Assembly (NCBI RefSeq): GCF_018449655.1
Contig: NZ_JAAVUX010000004.1
Coordinates: forward strand, 1 to 64,000
From: Pseudomonas sp. dw_358
Lineage (GTDB): Bacteria > Pseudomonadota > Gammaproteobacteria > Pseudomonadales > Pseudomonadaceae
Length of the DNA stretch: 64,000 bases
Direction: 5' to 3'
The position numbers and the translations under genes were made by a program. Shown one piece after another: positions 8,477-17,950 of the stretch; positions within the stretch are counted from its first letter, which is position 1, and every line of letters starts with the position of its first letter. The notes beneath the pieces were generated by a model, which saw only the letters and a list, made by a program, of their open reading frames with translations, had not been told where the DNA came from and ran no database searches.

Positions 8477-10035
8477 TGAAATTGCAAGAACTGGTCCGTG
8501 CCTGTCTGGCGCCGGGGGAAGATCTGCCGTTGCCAGCCGAGCTGATAAAACCCTGGGAGTCCTGGTTGCAGCCGCTGAAGGGGGATAGCGACGCGAGCCG
8601 CGAGGACGACTACCAATACCTGCGCGAGGAAGTCGGCAAGACCTCCGGAATCGATGCCGAGTACGCGCAAATCCTGGCCGAGCGGCTGTTCACCCAGCGC
8701 ACCAAGGATCTGCGCGTCGCCGTCTATTACCTCTGGGCGCGCACCCAGGCGGCTGGCCTGACCGGGTTGGCGGATGGTCTGATCTTGCTGGCCGGAGTGC
8801 TGGCGCGCTTTCCCGATACGGCGTTCCCGGTCCGATTGCCCAGCCGTCGCTCGGCGTTGCAATGGGTGGCTGGTGCCAAAGTGGTGAATGGCCTGGCGTT
8901 GCATCCCGATGCGATCAAAGTCGATATTCAACGCGCCCTGGGGGCGCTGGTCTGGCTGGAGCAGCTCTTCGAGGCCTGGCCGGAGCCCCAGCGTCCCCCC
9001 CTCGTCGGGCCACTGACCAACGCGATCGCCGCCATCCTTGCGCGCTCGTCAGACAGCAAGGTGCAGCCCCGGACCAGCGCACCGTCGCAGGTCAATCAGC
9101 TGCCTGACGCGCAGGCCATGCCGCGGTCCGGACGCGACGTGTTGGATCAGGGAAAATCCATGGCCAGGTACCTGCGTGACCAGCCCCTGGGCTGGCTCGC
9201 CGGGCACAGACTGATGACGGTATTGCGCTGGGATACCCTGCAGCAACTGCCGTTGCTCAATGGCGCCGGTCATACCCACTTGATGCCGCCACGCAACGAA
9301 CACCGCGCTCAATTGAAGAATCTGCACGCCCTTGAGCAGTGGCACGAGCTACTCGGTGCCGCCGAGCGTCTGTTCCTGGAAGGTGCCAATCATTTCTGGC
9401 TGGACCTGCAATGGTATATCTGCGAAGCGCAGTCCAGGCTTGCGGCCCCCCATAAAGCCTGGGGTGACATCGTCAAGCGTGACCTGGGCATGTTCCTCGA
9501 ACGCCTGCCGGGCCTGGAGGCCATGCATTGGAGCGATGGCTCACCCTTTGCCGAGCCCGCGACCCGTGACTGGATCGCCCGGCAAGTCAGCGGCAACCAG
9601 CCGGGGCAGTGGCTGAATGTACCTGAAGCCAGTCAGTCGGATGACGTGCTGGCGCTGGAAACGCAAGCGCGGGAACTGGCCGACAGCAACGGGATCGAAG
9701 CCGCCCTGGCCTGGCTGCACGAGCGCTCTGACGTCCAGGGCGGTCGCGAGCGTTGGCAGTTGCGATTGATCATGGCTCGGGTCGCCGAGCAATACGGCAA
9801 GACCGACCTGGCGTTTCACCTTCTGGGTGATCTCGAGGCCACGTTACTGCGTCTGGGGCTGCATGGGTGGGAGCCGGCAACAAGCTTCGAGGTGCAGGCT
9901 CGCCTGCTCAGGCTGCTGCGCCAGAAAGCTCGCTGCAGTGAGGCTGACAAACCGGCCTTGAACCAGCGAACGGCTTCACTGCTGGGCTCGCTGGTGGCCA
10001 TCGATCCGGTGCGCGCGGCGGTGCTCTGTGGCTGA
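8476..10035 (+). CDS. tssA: T6SS cap/assembly protein TssA
   Basis: 519 residues, soluble. The N-terminal part (roughly 20-140) matches the ImpA_N/TssA domain (DDYQYLREEVGKTSGID; VAVYYLWARTQAAGLTGL). A Pro/Ser-rich linker follows near 195-220, then a helical C-terminal VasJ-like domain with AALAWLHERSDVQGGRERWQ near residue 415. TssA primes assembly of the baseplate and tail tube and in some subclasses stays at the distal sheath end. Translationally coupled to tssM by a 1-nt stop-start overlap. Identification is firm; the subclass is less so. Confidence 0.9.
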   Translation: MKLQELVRACLAPGEDLPLPAELIKPWESWLQPLKGDSDASREDDYQYLREEVGKTSGIDAEYAQILAERLFTQRTKDLRVAVYYLWARTQAAGLTGLADGLILLAGVLARFPDTAFPVRLPSRRSALQWVAGAKVVNGLALHPDAIKVDIQRALGALVWLEQLFEAWPEPQRPPLVGPLTNAIAAILARSSDSKVQPRTSAPSQVNQLPDAQAMPRSGRDVLDQGKSMARYLRDQPLGWLAGHRLMTVLRWDTLQQLPLLNGAGHTHLMPPRNEHRAQLKNLHALEQWHELLGAAERLFLEGANHFWLDLQWYICEAQSRLAAPHKAWGDIVKRDLGMFLERLPGLEAMHWSDGSPFAEPATRDWIARQVSGNQPGQWLNVPEASQSDDVLALETQARELADSNGIEAALAWLHERSDVQGGRERWQLRLIMARVAEQYGKTDLAFHLLGDLEATLLRLGLHGWEPATSFEVQARLLRLLRQKARCSEADKPALNQRTASLLGSLVAIDPVRAAVLCG

Positions 10036-10057
10036 CATTCCTGATCGGGAAACGGCC

Positions 10058-11827
10058 ATGGGGGACGATAACCCGACCCTGCGTTATTTCGAGGCCGAGA
10101 TGCGCTACTTGCGCGAAGCCGGCAAGGAGTTCGGCGAGGCGTACCCGGACCGTGCCGCTTATCTGCACATGGACAAAGCCGGTGCGCGGGATCCTTACAT
10201 CGACCGACTGTTCGAAGGCTTTGCGTTCCTCATCGGACGGCTGCGAGCCAAGCTCGACGATGACTTGCCAGAGCTGACGGAAGGGTTGGTCAGCCTGTTG
10301 TGGCCGCATTATCTGAGGGCCATCCCGTCGTTGTGCATCGTACAGCTGCAACCCGACCTTGCCTTGATGAAACACGCGGAACCTGTCGGCAAGGGCTTGG
10401 CGGTGTTGTCTCGCCCCATTGGGGCGAGTGGCACCCGCTGCCAATACCAGACGACTCGGGATGTGGTGTTGCGGCCTCTGGCCGTGACGGCGCTTCGGGT
10501 GGAACGCGAAGCCGACGGCCGCTCGCTGTTATGCATGCGCTTTGACTGTGGCGCCATGGCGGACTGGGAGCGAATCGATCTGCGCGAACTGTCGCTCTAT
10601 CTTGACGCCGATGGCCCGACGGCGAGCGCGCTGCACCAAGCGCTGACGCGCAAAGTCGACGCCGTCTATGCACGCATGCCTGATCAGCCCGTTCGACAAC
10701 CATTGCCGGCGGTGTTCTCGGCGGGTGGTTTCAGCACAGCCGATCGCCTGTGGCCGAGTGCCAACAGTGCATTCAGCGGCTATCAGTTGTTGCTGGAGTA
10801 TTTCACCTTTCGCGAAAAATTCCTGTTCGTCACCTTAAGCGGTCTTGAGCACATCACCCTCGTTCCCCGGCAGACCTGGTTCGAGTTGCAAGTGGTGTTG
10901 AGCGAGCACTGGCCGGCTGAGCTCAAGCTGGCGGCCGACAACCTGCGATTGCACGCGGTGCCGGTGATCAACCTGTTTACCCTGGAAGCGGACCCCCTCA
11001 CGCTGGTGCCTTTCCAGAGTGAATACCTGATGCGTCCGATGCGCTTGCAGGACGGCCATACCGAGATATTTTCAGTGGATGCCGTCAGCGGTTCCAAGGG
11101 TAATCAACGCCATGAATATGTGCCCTTCACCGGTTTTCGGCACCAGGGCGCAATGCTTCGCGACGAGGCGCCGGAACGCTATTTCCATACTCGGCTCAAG
11201 CGCGGCGCCAACGGCTTGCACGACACCTGGCTGGTGTTGGGCGGGGAGGCTTTCGACCAGGACCAGTCGGGCAAGCGCCAATGCCTGTCGCTGCGCCTGA
11301 CCGGTACCAACGGTCAGCTACCCAGGCGGGCCTTGACCAGCACCTTGCTGGACAGCCTCGCGCAAGCCAGTCCGACCGGCTTGCAGGTGCGCAACCTCGG
11401 TGCCCCGACCTTGCCGTGTTACCCGCCCAGCCGTGACCGGTTTCACTGGCGAGTGCTCAGTCATCTGGGCTCGACCTACTTGTCGATGATGGACAATGCC
11501 GAAGTCCTGCGCGGGACCCTGGCGCTCTACGACTGGAGTGGGAGCGAGACCAATCGCCGGCGGCTGGCGGCCATTCTCCACGTGCGTCATTCGCTCATCC
11601 AGCGCTTTGAAAAGAATTACGTCCTGCGGGGGGTCGACATCGAAGTCACGTTGGACAGCACAGGCTTCATGGGGGAGGGAGACATCGGCCTGTTCGGCGA
11701 GATGCTCCACCAGTTCTTCAACATTTACGCCGACGTGCATTTATTCAACCGACTGACGCTGGTCCTCCAACCTTCAGGGAAAAAGCTGCGATGGAACGAG
11801 AATCACAGTCCGCACACTCCCGGCTGA
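10058..11827 (+). CDS. tssF: T6SS baseplate protein TssF
   Basis: 589 residues from ATG 10058 (MGDDNPTLRYFEAEMRYL), the start that fits TssF N-termini; an in-frame GTG at 10028 overlaps the tssA end and has no Shine-Dalgarno. TssF (VasA/ImpG) forms the baseplate wedge with TssG, TssK and TssE. Visible family traits are the start segment YLREAGKEFGEAYPDRAAYL, a DPYIDRLFEGFAFLIGRLRAKLDDDLPE region near residues 45-75 and the C-terminal LFGEMLHQFFNIYADVHLFN. It overlaps tssG by 37 nt, which keeps the two wedge partners in balance. Confidence 0.93.
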   Translation: MGDDNPTLRYFEAEMRYLREAGKEFGEAYPDRAAYLHMDKAGARDPYIDRLFEGFAFLIGRLRAKLDDDLPELTEGLVSLLWPHYLRAIPSLCIVQLQPDLALMKHAEPVGKGLAVLSRPIGASGTRCQYQTTRDVVLRPLAVTALRVEREADGRSLLCMRFDCGAMADWERIDLRELSLYLDADGPTASALHQALTRKVDAVYARMPDQPVRQPLPAVFSAGGFSTADRLWPSANSAFSGYQLLLEYFTFREKFLFVTLSGLEHITLVPRQTWFELQVVLSEHWPAELKLAADNLRLHAVPVINLFTLEADPLTLVPFQSEYLMRPMRLQDGHTEIFSVDAVSGSKGNQRHEYVPFTGFRHQGAMLRDEAPERYFHTRLKRGANGLHDTWLVLGGEAFDQDQSGKRQCLSLRLTGTNGQLPRRALTSTLLDSLAQASPTGLQVRNLGAPTLPCYPPSRDRFHWRVLSHLGSTYLSMMDNAEVLRGTLALYDWSGSETNRRRLAAILHVRHSLIQRFEKNYVLRGVDIEVTLDSTGFMGEGDIGLFGEMLHQFFNIYADVHLFNRLTLVLQPSGKKLRWNENHSPHTPG

Positions 11828-12891
11828 TCGCCAGCCAATTGCTCGATATCGTTGCAGACCACGTCAGTCAGGCCAATGTCTACCGCTTCTGTCAGTTGCT
11901 GGAACTGGCGCTTCCGGGGAACCCCCCTTTGGGCAGTACCGACTCGCCGGCCGATGACCCTGTGCGTTTTCGACCGCATCCCGGCATGGGGTTCGCGGCC
12001 AGCGAGCTGAAGTCCATCGAGTTCGATCTCCGCGACCCCGGGCGTCCGGCGACCGTACGCACTCGGGTTCTGGGGTTATACGGGGTCGACTCTCCCATGC
12101 CCGGCGTCTACCTGGATGACATTGCCCAGGGCCGTGAGGGGCATGAGGCGCTGGAAGCCTTTCTGGATATTTTCAACCATCGGATCTTCACCCAGTTCTA
12201 TCGAATCTGGCGCAAGTACTCCTATCCGGCGTCGTTCGAGCCCGGCGGCACCGATGGCACGTCACGCTGCCTGCTGGGGCTGGTGGGGTTGGGCATTCCG
12301 GGTACTGCGGCGCAGATCGCCACGCCTGTGTCCCGCTTCCTGGCCCTGCTCGGCATCATGAGACTGCCGACCCGCAACGCTGAAGGCGTGGTCGCCCTGG
12401 TGAGTCTGCTGGCGCCCGACACCCGGGCCACGGTACGGGGGCATTGCCCTGTGCCGGTGATGATGGAACGGCCGCCCCGCCTGTCGCCGGAACATCCCGT
12501 CCGGCTGGGCCAGGGTGTCCCGTTGAGCGGCGTCGGGGTGGACATGAACAGCCACATCAGCCTGCTGCTCAGTACCGATGACATGAGCGAAGGCAACGGC
12601 TGGCTGCCGGGCAGGCCCCTGTTGCAGGACTTGCTGGTGCTGTTGCGAGTGTATCTGGGTTGGCGCTGTGGGGCGCGCCTGTCCTTGTCGCTACCGGTAC
12701 GTTGCGTGCCACCACCCAGGCTCGGCGAGCCCGGCTTGCTGTTGGGCATGACTGCCGTCATGGCCTGCAGTGATACCGATGACCACCCCCCGGAAAATGC
12801 ACGTATCACCCTCGACGTCGGTGCCTATCACGCACTGACGCCACATCCTGAACCCTTCAAGGAGGCAGAGCATGTCGACTTTTCCGCTTGA
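11791..12891 (+). CDS. tssG: T6SS baseplate protein TssG
   Basis: 366 residues. TssG (VasB/ImpH) traits: VYRFCQLLELALPG near residue 30, a VRFRPHPGMGFAASEL segment near 55-70, and the LYGVDSPMPGVYLDDI segment near residue 95 typical of the family. It pairs with TssF in the baseplate wedge. The gene starts inside the end of tssF and ends 20 nt inside tssJ, so it belongs to the same transcript. Start ATG 11791 has GGGAAAA upstream as a weak ribosome site, plausibly relying on coupling from tssF. Confidence 0.92.
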   Translation: MERESQSAHSRLIASQLLDIVADHVSQANVYRFCQLLELALPGNPPLGSTDSPADDPVRFRPHPGMGFAASELKSIEFDLRDPGRPATVRTRVLGLYGVDSPMPGVYLDDIAQGREGHEALEAFLDIFNHRIFTQFYRIWRKYSYPASFEPGGTDGTSRCLLGLVGLGIPGTAAQIATPVSRFLALLGIMRLPTRNAEGVVALVSLLAPDTRATVRGHCPVPVMMERPPRLSPEHPVRLGQGVPLSGVGVDMNSHISLLLSTDDMSEGNGWLPGRPLLQDLLVLLRVYLGWRCGARLSLSLPVRCVPPPRLGEPGLLLGMTAVMACSDTDDHPPENARITLDVGAYHALTPHPEPFKEAEHVDFSA

Positions 12892-13411
12892 GCGCTGGCT
12901 CATCCTGCTACTTGCCGCCGGCCTGCTGTCCGCCTGCGGCGTGGCCCAACGGGTCGGCGACGGCGCCCAGGCCACGGCCAGTGCGATCTTCTACAAACAG
13001 GTGAAAACCCTGCATCTGGACTTTACCGCCCGCCCGGCGCTCAACACCGACAGCAGCGACGTCCGGGCCCTCTCGGTGCCGGTCTTGCTACGGGTCTATC
13101 AGCTGCGTGACAGCCAGGCATTGACTCAGTCGGCCTACCAGCAGCTGTTGGCCGATGACAACAGCGTGCTTGGCGCCGCGCTGCTGACCGAGCATCAGGT
13201 GATCGTCAAACCCGGGGAGGGCGCGCAGTTGAGCGTGCCGTTGGCCGAACAGGCTTCGGCCGTCGCCGTGGTCGGTTTGTTTCGAGACGCCCGAGGCAGC
13301 GATTGGCGCTTGTTGTTGTCCCGCGACGAGCTGGAACCCGAGCGCGCCAGGGTCATCGAGCTGAACGATCGCGCATTGAGTCTGCAAGCCAAAGCCCGGG
13401 AGGCCTCATGA
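12872..13411 (+). CDS. tssJ: T6SS outer-membrane lipoprotein TssJ
   Basis: 179 residues with a clear lipoprotein signal peptide: positively charged start, hydrophobic stretch LILLLAAGLLSAC and lipobox Cys22. The mature part resembles the TssJ (SciN/Lip) transthyretin-like fold, including LSVPVLLRVYQLRDSQALTQS and a C-terminal WRLLLSRDELEPERARVIEL. TssJ anchors TssM to the outer membrane. A strong AAGGAGG ribosome site precedes ATG 12872 although it sits within the end of tssG. The stop overlaps tssE (ATGA, 13408-13411). Confidence 0.92.
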   Translation: MSTFPLERWLILLLAAGLLSACGVAQRVGDGAQATASAIFYKQVKTLHLDFTARPALNTDSSDVRALSVPVLLRVYQLRDSQALTQSAYQQLLADDNSVLGAALLTEHQVIVKPGEGAQLSVPLAEQASAVAVVGLFRDARGSDWRLLLSRDELEPERARVIELNDRALSLQAKAREAS

Positions 13412-13848
13412 GTCTGGACAAACCCTCGATGTACGAAATCCTGCTGATGAACTTCAGTGGCGAGATCGACCTGCACCGTGTCGCCGAAAACGACCAGATT
13501 GCCTTGTCCGTACTCGACAACATGCAGCGCATCCTTAACAGCCGTGAAGGCGCTTTGACTCACCTGCAGACCTACGGCCTGCCGGACATGAGTGAAATTC
13601 TGCAAGGCCTGCCGGGCACCGCGCACCGCTTGATGCAGATCTTGCGGGCGTGCCTGCTCAAGCACGAGCCGCGGGTGGCCAATGTGGCGGTGCAGTTGTT
13701 GACGCAACGCGAGCCGGGCTATCTCGACTATGCCTTGCAAGTCGAGATGAAGGACGGCGAGCGCGCTACCTTTGCCACACTGGCCCAACCTCAGGGCAAG
13801 TTGGTGCTGCGCCATCTCAGGCAGCATTACAGGGCTCGCACACCCTGA
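13408..13848 (+). CDS. tssE: T6SS baseplate protein TssE
   Basis: 146 residues from ATG 13408, preceded by GGGAGG 4 nt upstream; longer in-frame starts inside tssJ were rejected. TssE is the gp25-like baseplate component; SREGALTHLQTYGLPDMSEI (residues about 49-68) is the family's typical N-terminal block and LRACLLKHEPRV a typical middle helix. The gp25-type EPR element is present as HEPRV. It is the last gene of the visible T6SS operon; no tss gene follows on this strand. Confidence 0.92.
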   Translation: MSLDKPSMYEILLMNFSGEIDLHRVAENDQIALSVLDNMQRILNSREGALTHLQTYGLPDMSEILQGLPGTAHRLMQILRACLLKHEPRVANVAVQLLTQREPGYLDYALQVEMKDGERATFATLAQPQGKLVLRHLRQHYRARTP

Positions 13849-13887
13849 GCAGGTGGTCGGCCTTGCAGGCCTGCCTGTGTTCCAGCT

Positions 13888-13974
13888 TCATCTTGCAGGC
13901 GATGAAGGCGTCAGGCCGACGCGCATGCCGGCTTGCAGAATCCATGGGTCGGTGAGGGGATGGTTCAGGCTCAT
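13888..13974 (-). other. 28-codon open frame behind a Fur-box-like sequence
   Basis: Reads MSLNHPLTDPWILQAGMRVG then LTPSSPAR. The 19-mer at 13990-14008 on this strand, GATAATGAGAAATATTCGC, matches 14 of 19 positions of the Fur consensus GATAATGATAATCATTATC. The peptide may be real, a truncated gene start or chance; no good ribosome site is visible. Confidence 0.2.
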
Positions 13975-14003
13975 GGCGAGAGAATTCACGCGAATATTTC
14001 TCA

Positions 14004-14825
14004 TTATCCTTGCGGCTGCATCAGTGTCTCCACCAGCAGTCGATCGGCCTCGCTGGCCGGGTTGTAGACCAGCAGGCTGAGGTCTGGCCGGCCGTCCACG
14101 GCGAACGAGGAGTACTCCAGGGTGATGCAGCCGACTTTCGGGTGATGCAGTTGCTTCAGGCCGTCGCCGTGAGTCTGCACGTTGTTGTCGTTCCACATGG
14201 CGGCAAATTCCGGGCTGGTTTCGCTGAGCTCGGCCACCAGTTGTTCAATCTCGGCGTCGGCGCCGGCCCGGGCTGCATCGATGCGGAACGAGGCCACCAC
14301 AAATCGAGCCACTGCTTGCCAGTCGGTCTGCATGGCGCGAATGCGCGCCTGGCTGAACATCAGGCGCAGAATATTGCGCTGCTTGGGGGCCAGCAGGCTG
14401 TAGTCGGTGAGCACCGCAGCCGCCGCGCGGTTCCATGCCACCACATCCCAGGTAGCGGTGCGCACGACGGCCGGGCTGTGGGTCAGTATATCCAGCAGCC
14501 GTTGCAGGCGCGGGGTGATGGCATCGGCGACCCGGTACTGCACTTGCGGCGGGCGTCCCAGGCCGATCAGGAACAGGTGTTCGCGCTCCACTTCGGTCAG
14601 GGTCAGGGCGCCGGCGATACGGTCCAGCACTTCAGCCGAAGGCTGGCCGCCTCGACCCTGTTCGAGCCAGGTGTACCAGGTGGCACTGATGTTGGCGCGC
14701 TGGGCGACTTCTTCGCGGCGCAGCCCAGGGGTACGCCGTCGACCGCCGGCCAGCCCGAAGGAGGCGGGGTCGAGCTTGGTACGGCGGTTCTTGAGGTAGG
14801 TGCCGAGGGGATTGCCAGGGGGCAT
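14004..14825 (-). CDS. XRE-family regulator with MmyB-like ligand domain
   Basis: 273 residues. An N-terminal Cro/CI-type helix-turn-helix (about residues 8-75; GLRREEVAQRANISATWYTW then LEQGRG) precedes an MmyB-like domain (about 105-265) containing WDVVAWNRAAAAVLTDYSLL and HHPKVGCITLEYSSF. MmyB-like regulators bind DNA through the HTH and are thought to sense fatty-acid-like or other small ligands through the PAS-like C-terminal domain. Single gene; it faces the T6SS operon convergently and is separated from the DUF2252 gene by 65 bp. Target unknown. Confidence 0.85.
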   Translation of the reverse strand: MPPGNPLGTYLKNRRTKLDPASFGLAGGRRRTPGLRREEVAQRANISATWYTWLEQGRGGQPSAEVLDRIAGALTLTEVEREHLFLIGLGRPPQVQYRVADAITPRLQRLLDILTHSPAVVRTATWDVVAWNRAAAAVLTDYSLLAPKQRNILRLMFSQARIRAMQTDWQAVARFVVASFRIDAARAGADAEIEQLVAELSETSPEFAAMWNDNNVQTHGDGLKQLHHPKVGCITLEYSSFAVDGRPDLSLLVYNPASEADRLLVETLMQPQG

Positions 14826-14890
14826 GGCGAGTCAGCCTTTAGAGGTTTATACCGCAATAGTCAGGTGACTTTACCCCGATGAGTGGGCCA

Positions 14891-16300
14891 TCAGGGCAAA
14901 TGATCCGCAGCAAAGTCCGCCTCCGACCGTGCCCGCAAACGCCCGTCTCGACAGGCTTTCTGGAAGATCTCGAAATCCCGTTCATTCTGCGCTGCATAGC
15001 CAAGGGCGTATTGCAGCAAGGCGTCGGCCAAGGCATCGCTCTGGCCGATGTAACCGCTGATGCACGCCGCCATGCCCGAGGCCTTGGCGTGGGCGCGGGC
15101 CAGGGCGCGGCCGCAGAGGCGGGCATAACCGCCGAAGGTCTCGGCGTCGAAGGTTTCCAGTTCTGCCGAGACTTTCATGTCGCGCAGTTGGCGCACGTAG
15201 AAATCCCGCCCGCTGGGTGCCCGGGTCCAGCCCAGAAACAGGTCGCTGGCCGATTGCATCAGGCGTTGGCCTTCCACCACCCGTTGCCCTTCGTGGCGCA
15301 GCGGCGATTTGGCGTCCACGTAACCGGCCAGCACCGAGCGGCGGGCTTCCTTGAATTGCAGGAACAGCGGGTGATGCTGATCATCGGTCAGCAATGCCAC
15401 CAGGCAGCGCGTGCCGACACTGCCCACGCCCACCACCTTGAAGGCCAAGTCATGGACCTGGAAGCGGTCGAGCAGGGCGCGGCGGTCATCCTGCAAGGTG
15501 GTGCGATAGTCCTTGCGCAAGGCGTCGTACAGCGGATGCCAGTTGTTCATGCGCAGCCAGTCATCGTTGGCATCCAGCAGCGAGCTCTTTTTGTGCAGAT
15601 GGAAAATCTGCGGCAGGTCGTCGCGAATCAGCAGATGCCCGTGATGGTCGCGTTCGGTGATCTTGGGCAGCAGGCGCGCGTGTGTGCGGCGCTGGGCTTT
15701 CTCCATGGCGCGCTGGATGTGGGCCAGGGTCGCCTTGCCCAGCGGTTCGTTCATCAGGTCATCGTAGGTGATGGCGTGATACCAGGTTTCCAGTGCGCCC
15801 AGTTCGCGGCTGTCGGTCACCGATTGCTGGTAGGCACCCACCACCTGTCGGCACACCTCTTCCTGCACGCTGGCGCTGTGGTTCAGGTGTCGCGCGGCAA
15901 TCATGAAGCTCGCCACCAGGCGCTTGAGGTCCCATTCCCAGGGGCCAGGGTGGGCTTCGTCGAAGTCGTTGACGCCGAACAGCAGGTTGCGCTCCGGCGT
16001 GGCGAAACCGCCGAAATTCATCAGGTGGCAGTCACCGCAGATCGGCGTGACCAGGCCCATGTTCGGCGTGCCTGCCAAGTCGTGGGCCTGCAGCAGCGCG
16101 TTGCCGCGATAGAAGGTAAAGGGCGATACCAGCATGCGTCCGTAGCGCAGCGGCACCAAGGCCTTGACCCGGCCCTTGCTGGAGGTCTCGATCAGCGGCA
16201 GCGGGTCGCGACGGGTGTCGCCCACCTCGGCCTGGCTGGCCCGTGGGCATTGCCGGCGGGCGTGCTTGCCGCGGGCAATGAGCGACTGGGTTGAAGTCAT
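14891..16300 (-). CDS. DUF2252 family protein (kinase-like fold)
   Basis: 469 residues. The DUF2252 core is clear: RYGRMLVSPFTFYRG (about residues 52-66), GDCHLMNFGGF (89-99) and NDFDEAHPGPWEWDLKRL (111-128). The GDxHxxN and DFD elements resemble the catalytic and metal-binding loops of aminoglycoside-phosphotransferase-like kinases, so an ATP-dependent phosphotransfer activity is possible, but the substrate is unknown. It lies 24 nt downstream of the oxaloacetate decarboxylase gene on the same strand with AAGGGG before the ATG, so the two are probably co-transcribed. Confidence 0.85.
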   Translation of the reverse strand: MTSTQSLIARGKHARRQCPRASQAEVGDTRRDPLPLIETSSKGRVKALVPLRYGRMLVSPFTFYRGNALLQAHDLAGTPNMGLVTPICGDCHLMNFGGFATPERNLLFGVNDFDEAHPGPWEWDLKRLVASFMIAARHLNHSASVQEEVCRQVVGAYQQSVTDSRELGALETWYHAITYDDLMNEPLGKATLAHIQRAMEKAQRRTHARLLPKITERDHHGHLLIRDDLPQIFHLHKKSSLLDANDDWLRMNNWHPLYDALRKDYRTTLQDDRRALLDRFQVHDLAFKVVGVGSVGTRCLVALLTDDQHHPLFLQFKEARRSVLAGYVDAKSPLRHEGQRVVEGQRLMQSASDLFLGWTRAPSGRDFYVRQLRDMKVSAELETFDAETFGGYARLCGRALARAHAKASGMAACISGYIGQSDALADALLQYALGYAAQNERDFEIFQKACRDGRLRARSEADFAADHLP

Positions 16301-16324
16301 GAGGCCCCTTGAGGCGTGGCGCCG

Positions 16325-17194
16325 CTACTCCTTGACATCCATGAACTCGCGGGCCCAGGAGGTGTAGGTTTCCGGCAGTGTGTAGGTGTGAGTCAGCTCG
16401 GTGGCCGTCAGGTTGCTGGTGCTGCGGGTCAGGCCGCGCTGCTCGCGCAGGCTGTCGTAAGTGGCCTTGATCGCCGCAAAGTAGGCGCCGTGGCCGGCGA
16501 CGACGATGCGTACGCCCAGTCTGGCCAGGCGCTCGTTGTCATTGAGCTGCGGGTTGCCGTAGGTCACCAGCATCAGCGGGATGCTGAGGCCTTCGGCGAT
16601 CTTTTCCAAGTGGTCGAAGTCTTTCACGCCGACCATGCAGATCCCGTCGGCCCCGGCCTTTTCATAGGCCTGGGTGCGGTGGATGACTTCTTCGGTGGAC
16701 AGTACGCCGGCATGAGTACGGGCGATGATCGACAGTTCCGGGTCGACCCGGGCTTCGAGGGCCGCGCGGATCTTGCCGATGCCTTCGGCCACAGAGATCA
16801 GGTCGGTGGACTTGCGGCCGAATTGTGCCGGCAGCAGGGTGTCTTCGATGGTCAGCGCGGCGACGCCGGCGTGTTCCAGTTCGACCACGGTGCGCATGAC
16901 GTTGAGCGCATTGCCATAGCCATGGTCGGCGTCGGCGATGAAAGGCAATTGCGCCACCCGGCCGATGCGTCGGGCCTGTTCGGCGAATTCGGTGAGGGTG
17001 ATCAGGGCAAAGTCGGGCGCGGCCAGCACTTGCAGCGAGGCGACCGAGCCGCCGAGGATGCCGACTTCAAAGCCCAGGTCGGCGGCAATGCGGGCCGACA
17101 TGGGATCGAACACGGAAGCTGTGTGGTAGCAGGACGTCGAGCCGAGCAATTGACGGAAGGCGCGGCGCAGGCCTTGATGGGAAATTCTGGACAT
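16325..17194 (-). CDS. Oxaloacetate decarboxylase (PEP mutase/isocitrate lyase superfamily)
   Basis: 289 residues from ATG 17194 ([15 protein letters not shown]), with GGAG 6 nt upstream. A longer frame to 17242 adds residues not expected in the family. It closely resembles the P. aeruginosa PA4872-type soluble oxaloacetate decarboxylase: [37 protein letters not shown], the metal-site motif DADHGYGN (88-95) and the [10 protein letters not shown] loop. The superfamily binds Mg2+ and acts on small 2-oxo acids; decarboxylation of oxaloacetate to pyruvate is inferred from that homologue. Followed closely by the DUF2252 gene. Confidence 0.88.
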   Translation of the reverse strand: MSRISHQGLRRAFRQLLGSTSCYHTASVFDPMSARIAADLGFEVGILGGSVASLQVLAAPDFALITLTEFAEQARRIGRVAQLPFIADADHGYGNALNVMRTVVELEHAGVAALTIEDTLLPAQFGRKSTDLISVAEGIGKIRAALEARVDPELSIIARTHAGVLSTEEVIHRTQAYEKAGADGICMVGVKDFDHLEKIAEGLSIPLMLVTYGNPQLNDNERLARLGVRIVVAGHGAYFAAIKATYDSLREQRGLTRSTSNLTATELTHTYTLPETYTSWAREFMDVKE

Positions 17195-17325
17195 GGATTG
17201 CTCCGAAGACAGGCGGAATCTGGCGGCTGGCGTCAGGGCCAATGGGCACGGATCAGCAACTTATCATAGGAAAAGCGCTTGCTGACACGTTTTTGCTCCA
17301 TGTTTAATCACCTGCGTCGAATGAT

Positions 17326-17811
17326 TCAAGCACGTGCCAGCAGGGCAGTACCGTACAAACCGATGGCAAACACCACGTGCCCGGCGATGTTCAAGCCCCT
17401 GGCCAGGTTGGGATTGGCGGCCTTGGAGCAGGCGACCCCGACGCCCATGCCCGGCTGCAGAATGAACCAGCCGGCCCCGACGGTGACCAGCCCGACCGTC
17501 AGGGCGGCCCCGAATGTCGGCGTCGCGGCCCATTGCATGCCCCAGATCAGCAGCAGCGCCGCCGCGAACAGAATGCCGACCACATAGTGCATCACCCAGC
17601 CGATCGCCAGCTCCCCGGACACCGGCGTGCAGTTGGGGATGCCTTCGCGGCGTACGAGCAGCCCGTGGGGCAGGCCGGCGAACCAGCGTCCGACCAGATG
17701 CCAGGGCGGCAGAGGCAGGCTGAACAAACGGTTGAGCAGCAGGTTCCAAAGGTCGAGCAGTGCAGTAGCGCCAATGCCCAGGAGAATGGCGTGGGAGAGG
17801 AAGGTGTGCAT
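17326..17811 (-). CDS. DUF2938-like four-TM membrane protein
   Basis: 161 residues from ATG 17811 (MHTFLSHAILLGIGATALLD); an upstream in-frame ATG at 17850 would add 13 residues. Four hydrophobic segments are visible: near residues 5-22, 72-90 (WVMHYVVGILFAAALLLIWG), 97-115 and 140-158. The GELAIGWVMHYVVGI segment matches DUF2938-family membrane proteins. Function unknown. It stands 131 bp upstream of the oxaloacetate decarboxylase gene and may be monocistronic. Confidence 0.75.
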   Translation of the reverse strand: MHTFLSHAILLGIGATALLDLWNLLLNRLFSLPLPPWHLVGRWFAGLPHGLLVRREGIPNCTPVSGELAIGWVMHYVVGILFAAALLLIWGMQWAATPTFGAALTVGLVTVGAGWFILQPGMGVGVACSKAANPNLARGLNIAGHVVFAIGLYGTALLARA

Positions 17812-17950
17812 GGAGGCCCTTGAAAGAGGTCGGTGCCAGAAAAATAGCATGTCGAGTGGGTATTTGCCGGGTCACCCACCCCACATTTCATACTCCACTC
17901 GCCCTCAATGTGTAGCACAATAGGCGTTGGTCATTTTTACGGGATGCGTA

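Noticed and set aside
13303..13407. Upstream in-frame start for tssE inside tssJ
   Set aside because: The extra residues are out-of-frame tssJ translation; ATG 13408 has a good ribosome site and gives normal TssE length.
1..13848. Whole T6SS region as a horizontally acquired island
   Set aside because: No integrase, tRNA end, transposase or flanking direct repeats are visible; only the effector-immunity part looks compositionally different.
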